Below, piece after piece: positions 1 to 7,803 of a stretch of DNA of 64,000 nucleotides. Below the pieces are notes generated by a model. The model ran no database searches and was not told the origin of the DNA. It saw nothing but the letters and a program-made list of their open reading frames with translations. Each line of letters starts with the position of its first letter. Position 1 is the stretch's first letter. A program made the position numbers and the translations under genes. The stretch comes from DALYJJ01 sp031969915. Lineage in GTDB: Bacteria > Acidobacteriota > Terriglobia > Bryobacterales > Bryobacteraceae. Location: contig DALYJJ010000009.1 in NCBI GenBank assembly GCA_031969915.1, forward strand, positions 1 through 64,000, in the 5' to 3' direction.

Positions 1-875
1 AACTCCACCCCGGCGACCGACGGCAAGTACGTGGTGGCGTTTTTCGGATCCGAGGGCTTGTACGCCTTCGACACAGCCGGGAAGCCGCTCTGGCGGAAAG
101 ACCTCGGCACGCTCAACGTCGGCCTGAAGGACGAGAAGGACACGCAATGGGGCTTCGCCAGTTCGCCCTTGATCTGGCGGGACCGCGTGATTGTCCAATG
201 CGACACGCAGGACGAGGATTTCGTTGCGGCGTTTGCTCTCGCGACGGGCGAGGAACTGTGGCGGACCAAGCGCCAGGAGTTTCCGGGTGGAGTTCGCCGG
301 TGGTGCTGGACACGCCGCGAGGCCCGCAGTTGATCACCACGGCGGCGCGTTTCACCTATGGGCTTGATCCGGCGACCGGAAAGGAGCTGTGGCGGTTCGC
401 CGACGAAACCGAGGTGAAGACGCCCACGCCCATCGCCGCGCACGGCACCGTGATCATCGCGGGAGGATATCCGCCGGGGCGGCCGTTCTTCGCGCTTCGG
501 CTCGGCGCCGGTGAACTCGCGTGGAAGGCTTCGAAGGGCGGGCCGTACACAACCACGCCGATCGTTGTGGGGGAGCACCTGTACATCGCCGGGGACAACG
601 GCGTGCTGGGATGCTATGACGCCAGGACCGGGACTCCGGTCTACCAGAAGCGGGTTTCCGCGAAAGGGGCAACCTTCAGCGCGTCACCGGTGAGCGGAGG
701 CGGCAAGTTGTACCTGGCCAGCGAGGACGGCGACCTGCACATCGTGAGAGCCGGGGCGGAGTTCGCGGCCGAAGAGCCGATCTCGTTCGGCGAGCCGTTG
801 ATGGCCACGCCGGCGCTGGCGGGCGGCGTGCTGTTCGTTCGCTCCCAAGGGCACTTGCATGCACTGGGCCGCTAG
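1..875 (+). CDS. PQQ-binding-like beta-propeller repeat protein, 5' partial and frameshifted
   Basis: The reading frame is already open at base 1, so the start lies outside the window. It encodes repeated PQQ-propeller blades, each with a 'TGxxLWR' type motif (GEELWR, GKELWR, GELAWK) alternating with strands that end in SSP or TTP. The frame entering the window runs to a stop at 331-333, but homologous propeller sequence continues in another frame from about 283 (S-G-W-S-S-P-V-V-L) to the stop at 873-875. A single lost base near 275-287 (CAGGAGTTTCCGGGTGG) explains this. The gene is therefore a recent pseudogene or carries an assembly or sequencing error. Such proteins are usually periplasmic. 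The stop overlaps that of the convergent porin gene by 4 bases. Confidence 0.8.
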   Translation, partial: LHPGDRRQVRGGVFRIRGLVRLRHSREAALAERPRHAQRRPEGREGHAMGLRQFALDLAGPRDCPMRHAGRGFRCGVCSRDGRGTVADQAPGVSGWSSPVVLDTPRGPQLITTAARFTYGLDPATGKELWRFADETEVKTPTPIAAHGTVIIAGGYPPGRPFFALRLGAGELAWKASKGGPYTTTPIVVGEHLYIAGDNGVLGCYDARTGTPVYQKRVSAKGATFSASPVSGGGKLYLASEDGDLHIVRAGAEFAAEEPISFGEPLMATPALAGGVLFVRSQGHLHALGR

Positions 876-2296
876 AAGCGGCGCGTGAGTTCCACGTAGC
901 CGAAGTTCCCGTTCTTGCTCTCCGGGTAGATGCTCTCCAAGACCCGTCGCCCGGCGGCGTGTCCGTAGTACAGCGTGACCGAGGTGCTCGCGCTCACGTT
1001 CCAATCGGCGCTCACATCGTAGAGCGTGGCAAGGCCTCTGCGGCCGCTGGACGGCCGGCCGATGTAGCCGAAGCTCCATGGCTGGAAGGCGCCGCCACCC
1101 AGATACCAGAGGTCGTTGCGGTCCGAGAGCCGCAGACCGTGCACTTCGCCGCGCAGCGTGAGCGCCTTGTGCGGCCGCAGGATCAACGCACCGAAGACGT
1201 CCTCGTTGTTCACCAGGTCGAAGAACGGAAACCGCGCGAAGGGGCGCGGCGTGGGCAGCAGTTGGAAGAACGTGCCGTGCTGATTGTCGTTCGGGTCGCC
1301 GTCGCCGGAGGAGCGATGATAGCCGCCGCGAATCCAGGGCTTCAGCCGGGGCAAGCCGGCGGGCTGCCAACCCGCCTCCCCCGCGAAACTGGCGCCGCGA
1401 TGATCGAGACGGCCCCAGCGGCCCGTCTGGCCGAGCCCCCAGAGCAGGAGTTCAACGGTTCCCGAGCCGGTGGCCGCGGAGTGCAGGTAGTGGCCGCCGA
1501 AGCTGCCGATGCGGATGTTGGCACGGTCCGTGCTGCGCACCGCCGGCGGCCTGCTGTCGGTCTTCAACACGTCGCGCCAGTCGTGGTAGTAAATGCCGAA
1601 CAGGCGCCACTCCCCGTTGTGGCGCTTGCCCGGTAGCTGGCCGGTCGCCGACGCGTACCCGAAAGCGACGTCCAGTTGGCCCCATCCGTCCACTTGAAAC
1701 ACGCCCCGCGTGGGGCGCGCGCCGACGAAGGTGTAAGTCACGTTCCCGCGCTGATGGGCGAAGTGCAGGCCATCGAAACTGCGGCCGACGTGGGTCCAGG
1801 CGAAGGCGCCGATCAGGCGCTGCGCGACGCGATCGCGCTTCAATGCGGCGAGCGTCGCGTCCTTCGGCGTGACCTCCGTGCCGTCGTTGAACTCGAAGCG
1901 GCCGAGGCGCAGTGTCGACGTGTCACCCAGCACCTTCTTGAACCGGATGAAGGCCTGCTTCGGGAAGATCATCGCCGCGTTGCGGTGGCGGTCATTGGCC
2001 GCGAAGTAGTTGCCGCCGAGCCCGAGTTGCAGGCGCGGCGCGGCGGCCAGGGCGTCGTCCGGCAAGCCCAGCAGCAGCGGAGCGGCGAACTCCAACTGCC
2101 AATCGTACGCCTGCCGCTGCTGGGCGAGGCCGAAGCGGAGGATGGACCCCGAGTAAGCATACCGGGAGCCCTCTGCGGCGCCGAACCAATCCCACCCTTC
2201 AAAGCGGGTCCGCAAGCTGCCCTGGAATTGCACGTCCCCTTGCGCGGCCGCCACGCTATAGGCTAGGAGAAAGAGAGCCAACGGGCGCAGAGCCAT
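872..2296 (-). CDS. alginate-export-like outer-membrane beta-barrel protein
   Basis: The product is about 474 residues. It has a signal peptide (MALRPLALFLLAYSVAAAQG), then long alternating amphipathic strands rich in Y/W/F/G, and ends in a terminal Phe (VELTRRF) as beta-barrel outer-membrane proteins do. Phrases such as LRLGRFEFNDG resemble the alginate_exp / porin families. The ATG at 2296 is chosen because it opens directly onto the signal peptide and has GGAAG just upstream; an in-frame start at 2347 would add 17 residues without signal character. It is divergent from nrfHA with a 20-bp palindrome between, so it may supply nitrite or another anion to the periplasm. That role is inference; the substrate is unknown. 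Confidence 0.7.
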   Translation of the reverse strand: MALRPLALFLLAYSVAAAQGDVQFQGSLRTRFEGWDWFGAAEGSRYAYSGSILRFGLAQQRQAYDWQLEFAAPLLLGLPDDALAAAPRLQLGLGGNYFAANDRHRNAAMIFPKQAFIRFKKVLGDTSTLRLGRFEFNDGTEVTPKDATLAALKRDRVAQRLIGAFAWTHVGRSFDGLHFAHQRGNVTYTFVGARPTRGVFQVDGWGQLDVAFGYASATGQLPGKRHNGEWRLFGIYYHDWRDVLKTDSRPPAVRSTDRANIRIGSFGGHYLHSAATGSGTVELLLWGLGQTGRWGRLDHRGASFAGEAGWQPAGLPRLKPWIRGGYHRSSGDGDPNDNQHGTFFQLLPTPRPFARFPFFDLVNNEDVFGALILRPHKALTLRGEVHGLRLSDRNDLWYLGGGAFQPWSFGYIGRPSSGRRGLATLYDVSADWNVSASTSVTLYYGHAAGRRVLESIYPESKNGNFGYVELTRRF

Positions 2297-2330
2297 TGCG
2301 CTTCCATTGTCGTCGCGGGCTTGGCGTCTT

Positions 2331-2350
2331 GCAGTGACGGGAGTCACTGC
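2331..2350. promoter_or_regulatory. perfect 20-bp palindrome between porin and nrfHA, probable operator
   Basis: The sequence is GCAGTGAC-GGGA-GTCACTGC, an 8-bp inverted repeat around 4 bases. The core GTGAC-N4-GTCAC has the same half-site length and spacing as CRP/FNR-superfamily sites (TTGAT-N4-ATCAA for FNR, TTGAC-N4-GTCAA for HcpR). It is centred 43-45 bases from the start codons on both sides, so it could control both genes. The identity of the regulator is inference. Confidence 0.55.
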
Positions 2351-2383
2351 CCGGCCGTCCGGATTTTGTCAGAGTCGATAGCG

Positions 2384-2845
2384 ATGAAGGTGAAGAGCAC
2401 GAGCGGCAGAATCGCACCGTTGCTCCTGGCACTCTTTCTTGGAGTTTCGCTGGGCGTGGGTCTGTTCACGTTCGGATATGCCCAAGGCTCGTCGTACCTG
2501 ACGGACGACCCGGCGGCGTGCGGCAACTGCCACGTCATGCGCGAGAATGTCGAGTCCTGGCAGAAGTCGAGCCATCGAAAGGCCGCGGTGTGCAACGACT
2601 GCCACACGCCCCCGGGAATGATTCCGAAGTATTCCACCAAGGCCCTCAACGGGTTCTTCCATTCCTGGGCCTTCACCACCGGGCATTTCCCGGACGAGAT
2701 CAGCATCACGGGCCGCAATCATCACGTCACCGAGTCCGCTTGCCTGAAGTGCCATGAGGAGTTAGTCCACGATATCCAGGGCACGCGGAAAGCGGGCCAG
2801 CGCGTCTCCTGCGTGCAGTGCCATCGCTCGGTGGGACATCAATAG
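2384..2845 (+). CDS. nrfH: cytochrome c nitrite reductase small subunit NrfH
   Basis: This is the tetraheme quinol dehydrogenase that passes electrons from menaquinol to NrfA. The 153-residue product has one N-terminal membrane anchor (about 10-32) and four CxxCH motifs: CGNCH 46-50, CNDCH 70-74, CLKCH 120-124 and CVQCH 143-147. Met52 follows the first heme motif as in other NrfH proteins, where it is a heme ligand. The ATG at 2384 is preferred because the membrane anchor starts there; an upstream in-frame start at 2321 would add 21 unlikely residues and run through the palindrome. No good Shine-Dalgarno sequence is visible. nrfA follows after 16 bases. Confidence 0.93.
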   Translation: MKVKSTSGRIAPLLLALFLGVSLGVGLFTFGYAQGSSYLTDDPAACGNCHVMRENVESWQKSSHRKAAVCNDCHTPPGMIPKYSTKALNGFFHSWAFTTGHFPDEISITGRNHHVTESACLKCHEELVHDIQGTRKAGQRVSCVQCHRSVGHQ

Positions 2846-2861
2846 GGGAATCGTAAGCAAC

Positions 2862-4223
2862 ATGAGAAAACGGGTACTTCTCGCGATCGTCATCACGGCG
2901 GCCGCCTCCTTCGCTCTCGCCGCACTCCTGGTGAATATCGTCGAACGCAAGCAGGAAGCGAAGAACGCTTTCTTTCGCGTAGTGGAACTGGACGACAACA
3001 CGGACGACCCCGCTCTCTGGGGAAAGAACTTTCCACTCCAGTTCGACGCGTATAAGCGCACAGTCGACCAGACGCGCACCCGCTACGGGGGCTCGGAGGC
3101 GATGGCCCATAACCCAACGCAACTCGATCCGCGCAGCGCCATCTCGCAGAGCCGCCTGGCGGAAGATCCACGACTGAAAACGATCTGGGCGGGCTATCCC
3201 TTCTCCGTGGATTTCCGCGAAGAGCGAGGTCACGCGTACATGCTGGACGACCAGCGCTACACGCGCCGCGTGCTGGAGTTCAAACAGCCCGGCGCGTGCC
3301 TGAATTGCCACGCCTCCACATACACCCTGATGAAGACGCTCGGGGGCGGCGACCTCACCGCGGGCTTCGACAAGATGAATGCGATTCCCTACGCGGAGAT
3401 CACCAAGCAGGCCAAGCATCCTGTGGCGTGCATCGACTGTCACGACCCGAAGACCATGCAACTGCGCATCACGCGGCCCGCTTTCATGGAAGGAATCAAG
3501 GCCTACAAGGCGTCGCAGGGCGTGGCGGATTACGACGTCAACCGGCAGGCCACGGCGCAGGAGATGCGCAGCTTCGTGTGCGGGCAGTGCCACGTCGAGT
3601 ACTACTTCAAGGGCGATCAGAAACGGCTGACGTTCCCGTGGGCGAAGGGGCTGAAGGCGGAGAACATGCTCGCCTATTACGACGAGGTGGGCCATAAAGA
3701 CTTCGTCCACAAGGAGAGCGGCGCTCCCGCGCTGAAGGCCCAGCACCCCGAGTTCGAGTTCTATATGCAGGGCGTGCACGCTCGCTCGGGCGTGGCCTGC
3801 GCGGATTGCCACATGCCCTACAAACGCGAGGGCGGCGTGAAGATCAGCGACCACCACGTACGCAGCCCGTTGCTCAACGTCAACCGCGCCTGCCAGGGGT
3901 GCCATCACTTCTCCGAGCAGGAGATGAAGGATCGCGTGGAACAGATCCAGAGCCGCTTCTATGAGTCGCGCAACATGGCCATGGACGCAGTGATCGAACT
4001 GATCAACGGAATCAAGGCGGCGAAGGATGCCGGGGCTTCGGACGCCTCGCTGGCCAAGGCGCGCGACTTCCAGCGCAAGGCCCAGTTCTACCTGGATCTG
4101 GTGGAAGCGGAGAACTCCGCCGGCTTTCACGCGCCGCAGGAGCAGATGCGCGTGCTGACGCACTCACTGAACTTCACGCGGCAGGGACAGAACGCGCTGC
4201 GTGACCTGAAGCCCGGCGCGTAG
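2862..4223 (+). CDS. nrfA: ammonia-forming cytochrome c nitrite reductase NrfA
   Basis: The periplasmic pentaheme enzyme reduces nitrite to ammonium with six electrons (DNRA). The 453-residue product has a signal or anchor segment (about 5-25) and heme motifs CLNCH 146-150, CIDCH 190-194, CGQCH 240-244, CADCH 313-317 and CQGCH 344-348. Catalytic residues are visible as Arg122 (ERGHAYM), Tyr247 or Tyr248 (CHVEYYF) and His306 (GVHARSG). The first, active-site heme motif is CxxCH, not the CxxCK of E. coli, so a dedicated NrfEFG-type lysine heme lyase should not be needed; none is seen nearby. It forms an operon with nrfH. Confidence 0.95.
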   Translation: MRKRVLLAIVITAAASFALAALLVNIVERKQEAKNAFFRVVELDDNTDDPALWGKNFPLQFDAYKRTVDQTRTRYGGSEAMAHNPTQLDPRSAISQSRLAEDPRLKTIWAGYPFSVDFREERGHAYMLDDQRYTRRVLEFKQPGACLNCHASTYTLMKTLGGGDLTAGFDKMNAIPYAEITKQAKHPVACIDCHDPKTMQLRITRPAFMEGIKAYKASQGVADYDVNRQATAQEMRSFVCGQCHVEYYFKGDQKRLTFPWAKGLKAENMLAYYDEVGHKDFVHKESGAPALKAQHPEFEFYMQGVHARSGVACADCHMPYKREGGVKISDHHVRSPLLNVNRACQGCHHFSEQEMKDRVEQIQSRFYESRNMAMDAVIELINGIKAAKDAGASDASLAKARDFQRKAQFYLDLVEAENSAGFHAPQEQMRVLTHSLNFTRQGQNALRDLKPGA

Positions 4224-4238
4224 AGCTATAGTCTGTGT

Positions 4239-5852
4239 ATGCCGCGAGCAGCCATCGCCCTGGTCGCGCTGCTCGTTTCCGCGCAGCAGCCTCCACCGGA
4301 GCTTACCCTCCGCACGAGCACGCGCCTGGTGGAAGTGAGCCTGATCGTGCAGGATGGCAAAGGCCGTCCGGTCGCGGACCTGACACCGCAGGATCTGGAA
4401 CTCCTCGAAGACGGCCGGCCGCAGAAGATCCTGTTTTTCCAAAAAGAGGAGGCGCAAGAGCGGGCGGCGGCCGTCGAACTGCCTCCCAACACCTTCTCCA
4501 ACCGGCTGGGCCGGCATCAGGCTTCCAACGCAGCCGTGACCGTGATCCTGCTGGACTCATTGAACACGCCGTTCACTGACCGCGCGTACGCCAAAGAGCA
4601 GGTGCGGGCGTTCTTGAAGATCGTACGGCCGAGCGACCGGATCGCCCTCTACAGCCTGGGCAGCAAGCTCCGGGTGCTGCACGAATTCACCAGCGACACC
4701 GAGGTTCTGCTGAGCCTGCTGGACCTCCACCGGGGCGAGAATAGCCGAAGCGCGAACTCGAATCTCCCGCCTCCGTTCAGCGGCATCATCGATGAACTGG
4801 GCCGCGACCCGCTGCAGGCGCCCGCGGAGCGGGAAGGGGATCTGCAGACGGCGGACCGCATCGGCTCCACGCTCCAAGCGCTGTCGGCGATCGCGCGGCG
4901 CCTGGCGGGAATGCCCGGCCGCAAGAACCTGATCTGGGTCACCGCCGGCGTTCCGCTGCAGATGAACATGACCCAGCGCTCGCGCGCCAGCACGCGCCTC
5001 CGGGGCAGCTTCGGGGATGAGGCGGCGCGAACCGGCCGGGCGCTGAACGACGCGAACATCGCCGTGTATTCGGTGGACGCTCGGGGACTCTTCACGAACC
5101 CGGCGGAAGAGGCAACCGTGAAGTACACGCGGGGCCGCCCGGTGACGGTGAGCACTCCCCTTCGGGCCATGGAAAGCACCTGGGAGGGCATGTCCACGCT
5201 CTCCGACATGACCGGCGGGCGCGTCTTCAAGAACCGGAACGATGTCGACGCCGCGGTGGCGGAGGCGTTCGAGGACGCCCGCGTTTCTTATTCGTTGGCC
5301 TATCGGCCGGAAGGCGCCCTGGACGGCAAGTGGCGGCGCATCCAGGTGAGGGTCCTGCGCGAGGGACTGCGCGCGCGCCACCGCATGGGATACCTGGCCG
5401 CGGCGGGTGGCGAGGATGCGGGCGGGGAGCGAATGATGGACGACCTGGTGTGGAGCCCCATCGACGCGACACGGATCGGCATCAACGCGCAGGCGGCCCG
5501 AAGCGCCGAGAACGGCATCGAGTTGTTGCTCCAGGTGGATCCGGCTTGGATCGACTTTCAGCAGGCGGCGGAAGGCCGCTGGTCGGCATTGGTGGAGCTT
5601 CTGTTCGTGCAGCGCGACGCCGAAGGCCGGCAGGTGGGGCGCCCCGAGTCCAAGCGGGTGGAGCTGACGTTGAAGGAGGAGACGTACCGGCGGGTCAAGA
5701 GCGAGGGGTGGATCACGCGATGGCCCCTGCCGGAGGCCAAAGGAGCGGCGGCGCTGAAGATCGCGGTGCGCGACATCCGCACCGGCGCGGCCGGGTCACT
5801 CAGCATCCCATTCCGGAAACTTGCGGCCGCACCCGCGCGTTACACTCAGTAG
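4239..5852 (+). CDS. VWFA-related Acidobacterial domain protein
   Basis: This 537-residue secreted protein has a short signal peptide (IALVALLVSAQQ). It is followed by the conserved opening of this acidobacterial family (RTSTRLVEVSLIVQDGKGRPVADL and the ...LEDGRPQKI motif) and a von Willebrand A-like fold with a metal-site-like strand VTVILLDSLNT. Further segments GRKNLIWVTAGVP and IAVYSVDARGLF are typical of the family. The C-terminal 150 residues form an additional beta-rich domain. Its function is unknown. It starts 15 bases after nrfA and may be read through from that operon, though no functional link is evident. Confidence 0.85.
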   Translation: MPRAAIALVALLVSAQQPPPELTLRTSTRLVEVSLIVQDGKGRPVADLTPQDLELLEDGRPQKILFFQKEEAQERAAAVELPPNTFSNRLGRHQASNAAVTVILLDSLNTPFTDRAYAKEQVRAFLKIVRPSDRIALYSLGSKLRVLHEFTSDTEVLLSLLDLHRGENSRSANSNLPPPFSGIIDELGRDPLQAPAEREGDLQTADRIGSTLQALSAIARRLAGMPGRKNLIWVTAGVPLQMNMTQRSRASTRLRGSFGDEAARTGRALNDANIAVYSVDARGLFTNPAEEATVKYTRGRPVTVSTPLRAMESTWEGMSTLSDMTGGRVFKNRNDVDAAVAEAFEDARVSYSLAYRPEGALDGKWRRIQVRVLREGLRARHRMGYLAAAGGEDAGGERMMDDLVWSPIDATRIGINAQAARSAENGIELLLQVDPAWIDFQQAAEGRWSALVELLFVQRDAEGRQVGRPESKRVELTLKEETYRRVKSEGWITRWPLPEAKGAAALKIAVRDIRTGAAGSLSIPFRKLAAAPARYTQ

Positions 5853-5859
5853 GAGCGGT

Positions 5860-6636
5860 ATGCGGCGGGCCTTTCTCGCAATCCTGTTGTGCCTCGCGGC
5901 GGCCGGGGCCGCCAACCAGCGCCTCTATTTGAAGGACGGCACGTTCCACGTGGTTCGCGAGTACAAGGTGGACGGCGACCGTGTCCGCTACTACTCGGTG
6001 GAGCGCGGCGATTGGGAGGAGATCCCGCTCGAACTGGTGGATCTGAAAAAGACCAAGGACACGGCACAGGAGCGGGAAGAGACGGCGCGCAAGGAGCAGG
6101 CCGAGTTCGACGCCGAAGAGAAGTTCGAACGGGCCATGCGCGCGGAGATCGAGCGCATTCCGCAGAACCCCGGGGCCTACTACATCGACGGCGGCGAGCT
6201 TCGGGCGATCAAGCAAGCGGAGTCGAAGATCCAGGGCAACAAGCGCCGATCGATCCTGAAAGCCATCACGCCGATTCCGATCATGTCCGGAAAGGCCACC
6301 GTGGAGTTGGACGGCGCGACGGCGCCGCTGGCCGTGACTGCGAGCAAGCCGGAGTTCTATTTCCGGCTCGCCGAACCGGAGCGCTTCGCGATCGTCAAAC
6401 TGGCGCCGACCAAAGCGGGCAACCGCGTCGTCGCCAAGGTGGACATCGTTCCGGTGGTGAACGAACGCATCGAAACGGTGGACGCCGTGGATATCTTCCG
6501 CCACCAGGTGGGCGAGGGCCTCTACAAGATCTGGCCGGTGAACCCGTTGGAGCCGGGCGAGTACGCCGTGGTCGAGTACACCGAGACGAAAGTGAACTTC
6601 CAGATCTGGGACTTCTCGTATCGTCCGGGTAAGTGA
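5860..6636 (+). CDS. hypothetical secreted protein
   Basis: This is a 258-residue protein of no recognised family. It has a clear signal peptide (RRAFLAILLCLAAAGAANQ) and then a short SH3-like or SLA1-like opening (RLYLKDGTFHVVREYKVDGDRVRYYS). A charged helix (about 65-110) follows, then a beta-rich C-terminal half. The ATG at 5860 is preceded by AGGAGCGGT, a good ribosome-binding site, which decides against the upstream in-frame ATG at 5821. It begins 7 bases after the VWFA gene and is likely co-transcribed with it. Confidence 0.65.
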   Translation: MRRAFLAILLCLAAAGAANQRLYLKDGTFHVVREYKVDGDRVRYYSVERGDWEEIPLELVDLKKTKDTAQEREETARKEQAEFDAEEKFERAMRAEIERIPQNPGAYYIDGGELRAIKQAESKIQGNKRRSILKAITPIPIMSGKATVELDGATAPLAVTASKPEFYFRLAEPERFAIVKLAPTKAGNRVVAKVDIVPVVNERIETVDAVDIFRHQVGEGLYKIWPVNPLEPGEYAVVEYTETKVNFQIWDFSYRPGK

Positions 6637-6754
6637 TTCCGGTCAACAATTCGATGGACTTGCGGACGCCTTCCGTCTAAACTGGCTATCAAGGAGAACT
6701 ATCGAGCGGGAGGACCGTGCGCGGCCCGCCCCGCAAATTTCGAACTGGAGCTGA

Positions 6755-7372
6755 ATGTACCCACCGAGAAACTTTCCCCCCCGTGCTCGTCCCAGAATCC
6801 GCGAAAACGTCAATGAAGCCATCCGCGCCCGCGAAGTCAGGGCGGTCTTCCCGGATGGTTCCGTGGAAATCATGCCCACCCCGGCGGCTATCCGCAGGGC
6901 CCAGGAGCTTGGGCTCGACCTGATCCTGATCGCGCCCACCGCCGAACCGCCCGTGGCAAAGGCCATGGACTGGGGCCAGTGGCAATACGAGAACAAGAAA
7001 AAGCAGCACGAAGCGAAGAAGAAACAGCACGTAATCCAGGTGAAGGAACTGAAGTTCCGCCCGAACACCGACGACCACGATTACGACTTCAAGAAGAACC
7101 ACGCGATCCGGTTTCTGAAGGAAGGCAACCGCGTGAAGGCGGTCGTGCAGTTCCGCGGGCGCGAGATCGCGCACGTGGACCTGGGCAAGAAACTGCTGAT
7201 GCGGTTTGCCGAGGACCTGGCTGGTGTAGGCGCCGTGGAAGGCCAACCGCGCCTGGAAGGCCGCAACGCGCACGTCATCATCAGCCCGGCCAAGGCCGCC
7301 GACAAGAAACCCGAGAAGCCCAAAGAGACCCAGCCGCTTCCGAAGCCGCCCGCTCCGCCCGCCAATGCCTGA
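6755..7372 (+). CDS. infC: translation initiation factor IF-3
   Basis: IF-3 binds the 30S subunit, checks initiator tRNA and start codon, and prevents premature 50S joining. The IF3-N domain (NVNEAIRAREVRAVFPDG ... RAQELGLDLILIAP), the Lys-rich linker (ENKKKQHEAKKKQH) and the IF3-C domain (IQVKELKFRPNTDDHDYDFK) are all present. A Lys/Pro-rich tail of about 25 residues follows. GGAG lies 5-8 bases before the ATG at 6755. infC often starts at a rare codon such as AUU, so a start slightly downstream (ATC in 'RPRIREN') cannot be excluded. It is not followed by rpmI-rplT as in most bacteria; instead it overlaps a small gene by 8 bases. Confidence 0.93.
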   Translation: MYPPRNFPPRARPRIRENVNEAIRAREVRAVFPDGSVEIMPTPAAIRRAQELGLDLILIAPTAEPPVAKAMDWGQWQYENKKKQHEAKKKQHVIQVKELKFRPNTDDHDYDFKKNHAIRFLKEGNRVKAVVQFRGREIAHVDLGKKLLMRFAEDLAGVGAVEGQPRLEGRNAHVIISPAKAADKKPEKPKETQPLPKPPAPPANA

Positions 7373-7799
7373 GTTTCGCGCGTTGGAATCGTTCCTCGCC
7401 CTCCAAAAACAGGCCGCTGAGCTGGAGGCGCAGGCGAAGAAGGAGATGGAGGAGCGGTTTAAGGGGCTTCTCGACGAGGCCGCCTCGCTCTCGCATCTGT
7501 ATCGCAAAACGTTCGGCGGCAAACTCGCGCTGCCCAAGTCTGTGAAAGGCTTCCACGCCGCCGTACCCGGCCGCGGCGGCGCCTCCGCCAAGCCAGCGAA
7601 AAAGGCCGCTGCCGCGCCGCCTCAGCCGTCCGAAGCGCCGGCCGCCCCCGTCGACAATCGCAAAGCGGCGATCCTGAAACGCAACCTCGCCGCCTGGAAA
7701 GAGAAACTGCAAAGCGCCGACGAAGCCGAAAAGCGTAAGCTGCAGGACAAGATCTACATGGCGGAAGACGAACTCCGCCTCATGGGCGCCGCCAAGTAA
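7365..7799 (+). CDS. hypothetical coiled-coil protein
   Basis: This 144-residue protein is not recognised. Residues 1-50 form a charged amphipathic helix (QKQAAELEAQAKKEMEERFK). The middle is Ala/Pro/Lys-rich and low in complexity, and residues 100-140 form a second charged helix. It has no signal peptide or membrane segment. Its ATG lies inside the last codons of infC (overlap of 8 bases), suggesting translational coupling and a role near translation or as a nucleoid-type protein; both roles are guesses. It ends 4 bases before the convergent permease gene. Confidence 0.6.
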   Translation: MPEFRALESFLALQKQAAELEAQAKKEMEERFKGLLDEAASLSHLYRKTFGGKLALPKSVKGFHAAVPGRGGASAKPAKKAAAAPPQPSEAPAAPVDNRKAAILKRNLAAWKEKLQSADEAEKRKLQDKIYMAEDELRLMGAAK

Positions 7800-7803
7800 T
7801 CGC

